DNA of 64,000 nucleotides. Source: Oscillospiraceae bacterium (GTDB lineage Bacteria > Bacillota > Clostridia > Oscillospirales > Acutalibacteraceae). A program made the translations under genes and the position numbers. Location: positions 320,118-384,117 of the forward strand of contig DPOR01000013.1 of the NCBI GenBank assembly GCA_003538135.1, in the 5' to 3' direction. This document shows positions 25,628-32,038 of this stretch, piece by piece. The first letter of the stretch is position 1; every line of letters starts with the position of its first letter. The notes beneath the pieces are model-generated. The model did not search any database. It was not told the DNA's origin and saw nothing but the letters and a program-made list of their open reading frames with translations.

Positions 25628-25906
25628 ATGAAAGCAAAAATTTTAGGTATTAAGTCGGTTGATTATGTCAGTAAAAAAACAGGTCAGCCTGTTCAGGGTG
25701 CTGAACTGCACTTTGTCCGCGAGCTTAGTAGTCGTGAGGTTGAGAACTCTGTCGGGCAGGCTGTCGGCACTGTGTTCGTCAGTGTAAAGTCTCCGCTTAT
25801 TGAGCGTATATCTCCCGCTATAATCGGCAAAGAATGTGAGCTTGTCTATGACTTTGACGGTCGTTTCTCTTCTCTTTCTGATATCGTGCTGCCCGCAAAG
25901 GCATGA
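25628..25906 (+). CDS. Probable phage ssDNA-binding protein (pV-like)
   Basis: 92 aa from ATG 25628 (GAGGT 8 nt upstream; an ATG at 25622 is too close to it). Short, soluble, beta-rich: KILGIKSVDYVSKKTGQPVQGAEL, then a VFVS strand, and a conserved-looking GKECELVYDFDGRFSSLSDIVL end. The shape suggests a small OB-fold protein like the ssDNA-binding proteins that coat filamentous phage genomes before packaging. First clear gene of the cassette, as expected for an early, abundant product. Assignment rests on size, predicted fold and position, not on a recognised family match. Confidence 0.55.
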   Translation: MKAKILGIKSVDYVSKKTGQPVQGAELHFVRELSSREVENSVGQAVGTVFVSVKSPLIERISPAIIGKECELVYDFDGRFSSLSDIVLPAKA

Positions 25907-25948
25907 TATATAATCCTTTCTGATTTTAAGGCGGGGGAGGTGAAAAAG

Positions 25949-26281
25949 ATGAATGATGAAAGACTTTCAAACTGCTCGGAGCAGAAGCCGAAGAGAGGTT
26001 TCAAAACTATCGGCTGTATAGTCTGCGTTCTTGCTATTCTTGCAATGTCGCTTGTCTGTTGTTTTGCTGACGGTGCGGCAACTGGTGCAGGTGGTAGCGC
26101 TGAAGCGGTTTCCGCAGTTTCAACCGTCCTTAAAAATGTTACTGATACTGTTAACATTTCTTCTGTTGTTCAGATACTTGGTATCGGTATCGGGGCGTGT
26201 ATCGGTCTGGTTCTTATGTGGTTCGGCGTTCGACTTGTTATTCGTAAGGTCATGGGCGCAACTCGCAAGGGCAAAGTTTAA
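25949..26281 (+). CDS. Inovirus major coat protein (pVIII-like)
   Basis: 110 aa from ATG 25949 with GGGGGAGG 8 nt upstream (GTG 25940 is an alternative). Residues 1-18 are polar and basic, 19-40 a hydrophobic leader ending CFA-DG, a likely signal-peptidase site after Ala40. The mature 70 residues have a small-residue-rich N-terminus (DGAATGAGGSAEAVSAV), one long hydrophobic helix (about 69-97) and a basic C-terminus with R95, R99, K100, R106, K107, K109. Leader, short N-terminus, single helix and basic tail facing the DNA is the pVIII plan. The protein sits in the membrane before assembly. A terminator follows directly, matching the high dosage needed. Confidence 0.82.
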   Translation: MNDERLSNCSEQKPKRGFKTIGCIVCVLAILAMSLVCCFADGAATGAGGSAEAVSAVSTVLKNVTDTVNISSVVQILGIGIGACIGLVLMWFGVRLVIRKVMGATRKGKV

Positions 26282-26293
26282 TTCAGCGGAGCG

Positions 26294-26326
26294 AGGGGGC
26301 GTTTGTCGCCCCCTTGTTTCATTTTA
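26294..26326 (+). terminator. Terminator after the coat gene
   Basis: Eight-bp stem agggggcg / cgcccccT-type with a 5-nt loop (26294-26314), followed by TGTTTCATTTT. It lies between the coat gene and the assembly ATPase gene, the same place as the central terminator after gene VIII in Ff phages. Confidence 0.8.
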
Positions 26327-26338
26327 GGGGTGATTTAT

Positions 26339-27166
26339 TTGTATAAAAAAGCTTTTCGGAAAGCGTTGAATCTTGGCGGCGCTTTTGATACTTTGAAATA
26401 TCGGCGTGAATTTCGGCGCGAACATCCGTTTTATTTTAATCCGTGCGGTACTTTGATTTTTTCGGGTCCGCAGGGGAGTGGTAAAACTCTTAGTGCGGTT
26501 GATTATGTAACTCGCATAATGGAAGAATATCCGCACGCTATTCTGTGTACTAACACTGAATTTGCTGATTATCCGTTTAATGCTGTTGTTTCTCCTGAAC
26601 CGAACGGTGAAATGTCTGTCCGCGATTATTTCAGCCATGAGTTGATAACACATGAATGGATTTGTGACCGTCTTGCTGAAAATTCTTCTTATCGTGTTTG
26701 TGTTGAATATTCGGGTCTTGACTGTTTGAAATGGGTAAATAATGGCGAATATGGTGTTATTTTCTTCATTGATGAATTTCATCTTGAATTGAACAGTCTT
26801 GAAAGTAAAAACATTGATATCGATGTTATGGTCGAGATTTCGCAACAGAGGAAACAGCGTAAACATATTGTTGGAACAAGTCAAGTTTTTATGCGATTGG
26901 CTAAGCCTTTACGCGAACAAATTAAGGATATAGTTGATTGTCATAGCCTTTTGAATCTGTTTCAGTGGAATTATATCATTGACGGTGAGAAGAGTACAGA
27001 AAAAGATGGTCAACTTGAACCTGTTATCGTTGGGCGGTCGTTTTTCTTTCATAGTCCTGAAATGTACCGTCGATATGATACCTATGCAAAAATGAAACGA
27101 TATAACAAAGAATGGCAGGGGCGCTCTCGTGTCCCGAGCTTTGATTTGTTTAAGCGGGAGGGTTAA
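26339..27166 (+). CDS. Zot-domain assembly ATPase (pI-like)
   Basis: 275 aa from TTG 26339, chosen for AGGGGTGA 8 nt upstream; GTG 26330 is possible. Walker A GPQGSGKT at 43-50, Walker B VIFFIDEF with D145-E146, then HLELNSLESKNIDIDVMVEISQQRKQ and a TSQVF sensor-like segment. This is the zonular-occludens-toxin/pI domain, the morphogenesis ATPase that drives extrusion of filamentous virions through the membrane. The name toxin is historical for the Vibrio protein; no toxin activity is implied. Unlike many pI proteins it has no C-terminal membrane helix; a 44-aa membrane protein follows immediately and may supply the anchor. Confidence 0.88.
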   Translation: MYKKAFRKALNLGGAFDTLKYRREFRREHPFYFNPCGTLIFSGPQGSGKTLSAVDYVTRIMEEYPHAILCTNTEFADYPFNAVVSPEPNGEMSVRDYFSHELITHEWICDRLAENSSYRVCVEYSGLDCLKWVNNGEYGVIFFIDEFHLELNSLESKNIDIDVMVEISQQRKQRKHIVGTSQVFMRLAKPLREQIKDIVDCHSLLNLFQWNYIIDGEKSTEKDGQLEPVIVGRSFFFHSPEMYRRYDTYAKMKRYNKEWQGRSRVPSFDLFKREG

Positions 27167-27168
27167 AA

Positions 27169-27303
27169 ATGCAAGCTGTTTTTGATGTTGTTATTCCTTA
27201 TATTGTTCTTGCCAGTAAGTTCGGGTTTTTCTTTGGTATGTCTTGGACTGTTATTTGCTTTGTTATTCGCGCCGCAAGCGGTCGCGATTGGTTCGGTAAG
27301 TAA
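27169..27303 (+). CDS. 44-aa single-helix phage membrane protein
   Basis: ATG 27169, two bases after the Zot-type gene's stop, with GGAGGG upstream; stop TAA at 27301-27303. Residues about 5-35 are hydrophobic (FDVVIPYIVLASKFGFFFG then MSWTVICFVI), and the tail RAASGRDWFGK is basic. Its size fits minor tip proteins pVII/pIX, and its position right after the ATPase fits a separate membrane anchor. Function not shown by sequence. Confidence 0.7.
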   Translation: MQAVFDVVIPYIVLASKFGFFFGMSWTVICFVIRAASGRDWFGK

Positions 27304-27315
27304 AGGGGGGTTATT

Positions 27316-27780
27316 ATGTTTTCTGACGCGCAACAGCGTTATATAGCGTCCCTTGTTGCTTCTATGCGTGCCGAATATCCGTATTATATCGCTTATTCTG
27401 ATTACAGAAATTCGAGTTCGGATTCTCCACAACTTTATATTGTTTTTTGTAAAGAAAAAATCACTTCAAAGGGGTTGTATAGCTATGTGGTTCCTGCGGG
27501 GGTGCGTTATGCAGTTAACACATATAATTATTCGTCTTATAACTCGTCGTCCGCTCGTACTGTTGTTACTGCTTATAGTGGCGGTACTCTTAACATTCCT
27601 GTTTATGAGTGGATATATACAAATTCCGAGTTCTCGTCCTATTCCGTTCAACCTGATGTAAATAGTCTGTATGGGGGGGATTACAATGCACAAATTCAAG
27701 TTCAAAATTTTGTTGTCATTACTGCTTTGCTTACTTTTTTGTTCGCAAGTATTGTTACCAGTTTCCGCCGAAGGTTCTGA
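27316..27780 (+). CDS. C-terminally anchored phage protein, unknown function
   Basis: 154 aa from ATG 27316 with AAAGGGGGG upstream. The main part is polar, rich in Ser and Tyr (NTYNYSSYNSSSARTVV) and has no signal peptide; the C-terminus is one hydrophobic helix (about 129-148) followed by FRRRF. A tail-anchored topology fits a minor virion protein held in the membrane before assembly. The 3' end overlaps the next gene by 95 bp. Not recognised as any known family. Confidence 0.7.
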   Translation: MFSDAQQRYIASLVASMRAEYPYYIAYSDYRNSSSDSPQLYIVFCKEKITSKGLYSYVVPAGVRYAVNTYNYSSYNSSSARTVVTAYSGGTLNIPVYEWIYTNSEFSSYSVQPDVNSLYGGDYNAQIQVQNFVVITALLTFLFASIVTSFRRRF

Positions 27781-28657
27781 TCATAATCTTTTAACTCTTT
27801 CTAATTTGTCCGATTCTCGGTTAACGAAAAGCGGTAATGCAACGGTATCGAATGGTGTTGTTACCGTTCCTGCTGGCGGTTCTTATTCTGCGTATATTCG
27901 TGTTCATCCTGTTTCGGCAACTCGAAAATATAAATTTACTTATTATTATCAATGTACTTCTGCAATAGGTTCTTCTTTTTCCCTTGCTGGCAGTGTCAAA
28001 ATCTATTATAAAGATTCTTCAACTGGTTCGGAGCTTAGTGTTCTCGAGCTTGCAAAGCTTACTAATGGTAGTATTCAGCGGAGTAATACTTTGACTATGC
28101 CTGATGACTTCGGTGACGCTGGTCGTATTTATTTTGTTTTTAAAAATACCTCTAATTCTTCCGTGTCTATTCGTGTTGATAATTTTATTGTTAACGATAT
28201 GACTACTGCAGATTTGGATAGTTCGCTTGGCAAATTAGGGGATAGGATTAAAGGATTTTTCGAGGATTTAGCGAACACGATAAAGGGCTTTTTTATTCCG
28301 GAAGAGGGCTTTTTTGATACTGTTAAACAGAAGTTTGAAACATTATTATCGGAGCATTTGGGTTTTCTCTATCAAGCGCCAGCAATGATAGTTAAAATAA
28401 TACAGTTATTTGCTGATTGGCAGCCCTCGGAAACTCCTTATTTGGATTTTCCTGCTGTTGATTTTGATATTGCGGGCACTCATGTTCATTTATGGGACAA
28501 AGTGCATTATACCTTTGATTTTTTGCAAAATGCGCCTTTTAGTACGCTTTATGCTTTTTATAAAACATTGGTGTTTTGCATTATTTCTCTTGCTATGGTA
28601 AATCTTGCGATAAAGAAGTATCACAACATAATAGGGGGCGGCTCTGATGATAATTGA
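27686..28657 (+). CDS. Secreted, C-anchored virion tip/adsorption protein (pIII-like)
   Basis: 323 aa from ATG 27686, with GGGGGGG upstream (an in-frame ATG at 27671 precedes that site). Signal peptide 1-28 (KILLSLLLCLLFCSQVLLPVSA), cleaved before EG. Residues about 35-175 look like a beta-sandwich carbohydrate-binding module: GGSYSAYIRVHP, YKFTYYYQC, SVKIYYKDSS and a final SIRVDNFIVND strand. A linker and amphipathic region follow (about 180-285), then a C-terminal hydrophobic helix (about 288-308) and a short tail. Signal, N-terminal binding domain and C-terminal anchor is the pIII plan. The binding domain suggests a wall glycan or teichoic-acid receptor. The assignment is by architecture only. 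Confidence 0.7.
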   Translation: MHKFKFKILLSLLLCLLFCSQVLLPVSAEGSDHNLLTLSNLSDSRLTKSGNATVSNGVVTVPAGGSYSAYIRVHPVSATRKYKFTYYYQCTSAIGSSFSLAGSVKIYYKDSSTGSELSVLELAKLTNGSIQRSNTLTMPDDFGDAGRIYFVFKNTSNSSVSIRVDNFIVNDMTTADLDSSLGKLGDRIKGFFEDLANTIKGFFIPEEGFFDTVKQKFETLLSEHLGFLYQAPAMIVKIIQLFADWQPSETPYLDFPAVDFDIAGTHVHLWDKVHYTFDFLQNAPFSTLYAFYKTLVFCIISLAMVNLAIKKYHNIIGGGSDDN

Positions 28658-28922
28658 ATCGTTGCTTAATGCCATTTTTTCAGTTTTTGAAAAAGTGTTT
28701 GCAGTGATTAATATTCCTGGTATGCCTGACGGCATGGAGAATACTGTTGTTGAGTTTTTGGGGTCGGCTTTGAATTATGCAGGTAGTTTGATTAGTTTGT
28801 TTTTGCCTTGGTCGCAGGTGAAAGTGTTTTTTCCTATATTGATAGTTATTTTGTCAAGTGAGGAAATATACAAGCTTGTGATGTGGGTGTTGCGAAAAAT
28901 TCCTATGTTGGGCATGTCTTAA
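28647..28922 (+). CDS. Small phage membrane protein (pVI-like)
   Basis: 91 aa; ATG 28647 overlaps the preceding gene by 11 bp, with GGGGGCGG upstream. Hydrophobic stretches near 3-24, 35-55 and 58-75, the last followed by basic residues (VLRKIPMLGMS). In Ff phages the gene after the pIII gene encodes the partner tip protein pVI, and both order and size fit here. No specific motif. Confidence 0.6.
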   Translation: MIIESLLNAIFSVFEKVFAVINIPGMPDGMENTVVEFLGSALNYAGSLISLFLPWSQVKVFFPILIVILSSEEIYKLVMWVLRKIPMLGMS

Positions 28923-28929
28923 TGCGCGC

Positions 28930-28991
28930 CGCGCGAACGCGCGCGCGCTGTTGTTCTTCTCTTCCCCCGTATATCTAATAGGGGGGAAGAG
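28930..28991 (+). other. Two adjacent hairpins upstream of rep: candidate origin or packaging signal
   Basis: An inverted repeat of alternating C/G (cgcgcg-aa-cgcgcg, 28930-28943) is followed by a 10-bp stem ctcttccccc (28959-28968) / gggggaagag (28982-28991) with a 13-nt loop, then an AT palindrome. The second hairpin has no T run, so it is a poor terminator. It lies in the largest internal gap of the cassette, just before the replication initiator gene, where rolling-circle origins and packaging hairpins can occur. Confidence 0.5.
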
Positions 28992-29022
28992 GTTTAAAAT
29001 TTTAAATGTTAGGGTGATATAT

Positions 29023-29952
29023 TTGCGGTATTATCAATCTTTAGCGTTTAATGATTTTGTGTATAGTATAGATAAATTAATTGTAACTGGTAAGTTTAAA
29101 TATAATTCTTTTGATTCTTTTCAGGCTTCTCTTTCTGCTTTGCTTATTCATGAAACGGTAGTGGAGCGTGCGCCCTTTGAACTTGGCGTTTGTCGTGATA
29201 ATTATTATACTTCTCGGAAAAAACTGTCTTTTACTCATAATTTTAAATTTGAACTAATGAGTTCTCGGTGGGGTGGGGGAGAAACTGCAAGTTTTTGGCT
29301 TGGTACTCATTTTCAGACATATGAAAAAACTGTCGATAATTGGAAACTTGAAATAAACCCGAATAAATGTATGCCTTGTCCGTTTGTGTCTGCATTGTTT
29401 AACCTTTTGGTCGATTGTAGTAAAAGCTATGAGGTTACTGAGTTTGATGTAGCGGTTGATTTGCCTGTTTCGCGTGATAGCGTGATTGTGTGTAAGGATA
29501 AACGCAAGTATGCTTGTGTGGTTAATAGTTTGAATGATTGTACGGAATATTTAGGCAGTAGGCATTGTGCTGGCTTTTGTAAGGTCTATAATAAACAGAT
29601 TGAAAGCGGACTTGAATTTGCTTGTACTCGCTTTGAAATGACTTTTGATAGATTTGATACTGTGGCTTTTTTGGATTGTGTTCCTGTTGTTTATATTTTT
29701 CGTCAGCAAATGTCGGTTGTTTCTGGTCGGCTTAATGATACTGATAAGTTTATCTTGAAAACTCTTATTGCTGAGCCTCGGCGTATTGGAGAACTTAGTT
29801 ATCATTATCGGAAAAAAATGTCTGATTTGCTTTCTTGTGCTGTTGATAAGCTTGTTTTAGATAAAAAGACAATTAGTTCTTTGATGTGCTCTTTGTCAAA
29901 TTTATCTAATTTCTTTTATTATGATGTCGCGAGGTGTGGAAATGTTGAGTGA
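29023..29952 (+). CDS. Rolling-circle replication initiator, Rep_trans/RstA-like
   Basis: 309 aa from TTG 29023, preceded by AGGGTGAT in the same layout as the Zot-type gene. Family features of Rep_trans initiators (pT181 Rep, CTXphi RstA) are visible: EVTEFDVAVDLP near 143-154, TEYLGSRHCAGFCKVYNKQIESG near 183-205 and TRFEMTF near 212. Such proteins nick the plus-strand origin with a tyrosine and stay bound to the 5' end; the catalytic Tyr is likely in the YLGSR..VYNK region but is not assigned with certainty. The gene would replicate the circular form and generate virion ssDNA. Confidence 0.75.
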   Translation: MRYYQSLAFNDFVYSIDKLIVTGKFKYNSFDSFQASLSALLIHETVVERAPFELGVCRDNYYTSRKKLSFTHNFKFELMSSRWGGGETASFWLGTHFQTYEKTVDNWKLEINPNKCMPCPFVSALFNLLVDCSKSYEVTEFDVAVDLPVSRDSVIVCKDKRKYACVVNSLNDCTEYLGSRHCAGFCKVYNKQIESGLEFACTRFEMTFDRFDTVAFLDCVPVVYIFRQQMSVVSGRLNDTDKFILKTLIAEPRRIGELSYHYRKKMSDLLSCAVDKLVLDKKTISSLMCSLSNLSNFFYYDVARCGNVE

Positions 29953-30163
29953 TTCGGAGCGTTTATATATACTTATAGTTCAATATGGTTTGGCTCGCGA
30001 TGCCGAGTATGAGGGTAAAATAAAACGCTTGCAAGGTCTTATTTGTCGGCGTGATGTTGACTTGCAAGATTTATTGCAGTATATTATACTTGTTTCTGAA
30101 CGGCGTGCGTTTATGTCTTGCTATGCTGATATACTCGCTTTTGTCCGTCCTTGTGACTTTTAA
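29942..30163 (+). CDS. Small phage protein at the cassette end, unknown
   Basis: 73 aa from ATG 29942, overlapping the rep stop by 11 bp, with GCGAGGTG upstream. Predicted all-helical and soluble: SDSERLYILIVQYGLARDAEY, a basic stretch KIKRLQGLICRR and a helix DLQDLLQYIILVSERRAF. No family recognised. Its coupling to rep suggests a replication accessory or regulatory role. Confidence 0.6.
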   Translation: MLSDSERLYILIVQYGLARDAEYEGKIKRLQGLICRRDVDLQDLLQYIILVSERRAFMSCYADILAFVRPCDF

Positions 30164-30223
30164 CGAAAGGTGGTGAAGAAGCCTGAAGAGGGCGTATAGT
30201 CATATTGACTAAAGCTCCTGCTA

Positions 30224-30253
30224 AAATTATACAAAATAAATGTTTTGTATAAT
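30224..30253 (+). repeat. dif: Right attachment site / reconstituted dif-like Xer site
   Basis: The sequence from 30225 is aattatacaaaa (12), taaatg (6), ttttgtataatt (12): a perfect inverted repeat around a 6-bp centre, the 11-6-11 layout of Xer sites. The right arm shares 8 of 11 positions with the E. coli XerD arm. The left arm and centre repeat at attL (24928-24946). The site ends 55 bp before the xerD-like start. No T run follows, so it is not a terminator. A smaller palindrome, TAGTCA-tat-TGACTA, lies at 30197-30211 on the phage side. Confidence 0.8.
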
Positions 30254-30308
30254 TCAGGGGAGTTGAAACGGCTTAAAATGCGTTTTTACTGCTTTCTTTC
30301 GGGTTTAT

Positions 30309-31316
30309 ATGAAGCCTGAGGATTTTGTATGTCTGCCGCGCTTAGTACGCGATTATCTGAATTATCTGTCGAGTGTTAAAGGCAAATCACAGCTGACAGT
30401 TTGTGAATACGCCTCTGATCTTCGGCTCTTTTTCGCATACATGCTCAAACAAGAAAATCTTTCACAGTACAAAAACACTCCCATAGATGAAATCGATATT
30501 TCAAAGCTGGACATAGATTTTATCTCCCTTGCCCGTATACCCACGGCCTACGGATTCCTCGAATACTGCCGTTCCGAGCGCGGCAATGACACCGCTGCAA
30601 GAGCCCGTAAGGTTGTCTCCATCAAACGATTTTACCGCTATCTTAAAGTTCAAGGATATATTGACGAAAATCCCATGCAGGACTTGGAGTCGCCTAAAAT
30701 AAAGAAATCGTTGCCCAAATATCTGTCCCTTGAACAGGCTGTAAGCTTACTTGAGGCTGTGGACGGAAAAAATAAAGAGCGGGATTACTGCATTTTAGTT
30801 CTTTTTATGAATTGCGGGATGCGTCTCTCCGAGCTTGTTTCGATTAATTATTCTGATATAAAACCTGATAATACAATTATAATAACCGGAAAAGGAAATA
30901 AACAACGCACGGTTTATTTAAATAACGCCTGCTTGAACGCAATAAAAGATTATATGAAAGTGCGTCCGATAGACGGTGTTAAAGACAAAGATGCACTGTT
31001 TCTCAGCAACCGTAAGACGCGGATAAGCCCGAAAACCGTTCAGCATATAGTTGACGAATATCTTGAAAAATCAGGTCTCAGCGGTCAGGGATTTTCTACT
31101 CACAAGCTCAGGCATACAGCTGCAACGCTTATGTATCAATACGGCCATGTGGATGTACTCCAGCTAAAAGAAATTCTCGGGCATGAGAATTTATCAACAA
31201 CCGAGATTTATACTCATGTAGTTGACGAACAGCTTCGCAGTGCCGTTGATTCCAATCCTTTAAACAAAGTAAAAATAACCCCAAAAACGGCAGACGAAAC
31301 CGACGGCGAAAGCTAA
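30309..31316 (+). CDS. xerD: Host XerD/RipX-like tyrosine recombinase
   Basis: 335 aa. SAM-like N-terminal core-binding domain (about 8-115) and a tyrosine recombinase catalytic domain with all residues present: Arg172 (CGMRLSEL), Lys195 (TGKGNK), His265-x-x-Arg268 (HKLRH), His292 (LGHENL) and Tyr301. It lies outside the phage repeats. Its neighbour spoIIM is also close to ripX/xerD in Bacillus subtilis, supporting a host chromosome-dimer-resolution role. The dif-like palindrome directly upstream would be its target, and the integrated inovirus most likely uses it. The stop codon overlaps the convergent spoIIM stop by 3 bp. The ATG has no strong ribosome site. Confidence 0.85.
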   Translation: MKPEDFVCLPRLVRDYLNYLSSVKGKSQLTVCEYASDLRLFFAYMLKQENLSQYKNTPIDEIDISKLDIDFISLARIPTAYGFLEYCRSERGNDTAARARKVVSIKRFYRYLKVQGYIDENPMQDLESPKIKKSLPKYLSLEQAVSLLEAVDGKNKERDYCILVLFMNCGMRLSELVSINYSDIKPDNTIIITGKGNKQRTVYLNNACLNAIKDYMKVRPIDGVKDKDALFLSNRKTRISPKTVQHIVDEYLEKSGLSGQGFSTHKLRHTAATLMYQYGHVDVLQLKEILGHENLSTTEIYTHVVDEQLRSAVDSNPLNKVKITPKTADETDGES

Positions 31317-31942
31317 AAGCCTAACAGCTTGCAAAAAAGTCTGCTTGCGGCGGCATCCGTTACAGCTGCTATAACTACCAGAATACATATTATCAAAAAA
31401 CGCATACAGTAAATTTTTATGCTCCCCTCCCCTCTTTGCGCTTTAGCCGAAGAAAGTGAGAGGAGCATTTCATATGACGAGTTTATTCCGGCGCTGCAAG
31501 CGAGCAGCAGTGCAAAAACAGCCGGTATAAGCCCGGGATATATCACCAAAGCGCAATAACCGAGTCCGCGCAGAGCGAAATTCGAGTATAAATACCCCGA
31601 CAGCATTCCTATACCCACGCCTCTTATTACGGGCAGAACACATATAAGCGGCAGTCCGACCGCGCACAGCCCGAATACAAATACAGCGAGCATAAATGCG
31701 GCGTTGACGGCCAGTGAATTTATAAAATTCACTCCGAGTGATTGTGTGCCTTTGGAGCGTATATATACCGAAAACATATCGGAAAAAGCGCCGGAAAGAT
31801 AGCCGTCCGACTTTTTCACAGAAGCGGCACCAAATATCATTCCTGCCGCAAACAGCAGCATCATGAGCAGCATCCTGCGATTCTTTTTAAGCGAAGTTAT
31901 AATACCGTTTCCGTATTCCTTTGTCGCCGCGTTTATGTCCAT
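31313..31942 (-). CDS. spoIIM: Stage II sporulation protein M (SpoIIM) family
   Basis: 209 aa integral membrane protein with about five hydrophobic segments (about 23-40, 73-97, 100-125, 128-152, 180-200) and the family core FGLCAVGLPLICVLPVIRGVGIGMLSGYLY near 93-122. SpoIIM is part of the SpoIIDMP machine of the mother cell that hydrolyses septal peptidoglycan and drives engulfment during sporulation. GGAGG precedes the ATG at 31942. Convergent with xerD. Confidence 0.85.
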   Translation of the reverse strand: MDINAATKEYGNGIITSLKKNRRMLLMMLLFAAGMIFGAASVKKSDGYLSGAFSDMFSVYIRSKGTQSLGVNFINSLAVNAAFMLAVFVFGLCAVGLPLICVLPVIRGVGIGMLSGYLYSNFALRGLGYCALVIYPGLIPAVFALLLACSAGINSSYEMLLSLSSAKAQRGEGSIKIYCMRFLIICILVVIAAVTDAAASRLFCKLLGF

Positions 31943-31999
31943 AGCATTTTACCTCCATTATTTTATCTAATAATATGAGGCTTTGTCCCGAAAAATACC

Positions 32000-32029
32000 A
32001 ATGTCCCCGCAGAACTCCGCGAGGACATT
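32000..32029 (-). terminator. Terminator of the GNAT gene
   Basis: Stem of 11 pairs with one mismatch (aatgtccccgc / gcgaggacatt), 8-nt loop, just past the - strand stop at 32039. Confidence 0.7.
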
Positions 32030-32038
32030 TTTTGCCTA

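Larger units (their letters stand above)
24928..30242 (+). mobile_element. Inovirus (filamentous phage) prophage integrated at a dif-like site
   Basis: The element is bounded by a 19-bp direct repeat (24928-24946 and 30224-30242); one copy plus the interior is 5,296 nt. Inside are a divergent XRE repressor and one rightward cassette: ssDNA-binding-like protein, pVIII-like coat protein, terminator, Zot/pI-type ATPase, small membrane proteins, a pIII-like secreted and anchored protein, a pVI-like protein, a Rep_trans-like initiator and a small unknown. Size, Zot ATPase and coat protein together mark an inovirus. There is no recombinase, relaxase, capsid, terminase or secretin; a secretin is not needed where there is no outer membrane. 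The + strand is visibly AT-rich and T-rich compared with the flanking genes. No frameshift is seen in any expected gene, so it may be active. Confidence 0.88.

Noticed and set aside
26339..27166. Zot as a virulence toxin
   Set aside because: The match is to the assembly ATPase domain; the toxin-active region described for Vibrio Zot is in a C-terminal extension that is absent here.
27353..27661. 102-codon frame inside the 154-aa phage gene
   Set aside because: No ribosome site; the overlapping frame has AAAGGGGGG and a sensible membrane tail.
30225..30254. The dif-like palindrome as a terminator
   Set aside because: No T run follows on either side and half of it is duplicated at the other prophage end.
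30309..31316. Tyrosine recombinase as the phage integrase
   Set aside because: It lies outside the 19-bp direct repeats, is next to spoIIM as in other Firmicutes, and its sequence is XerD-like with host-like base use.
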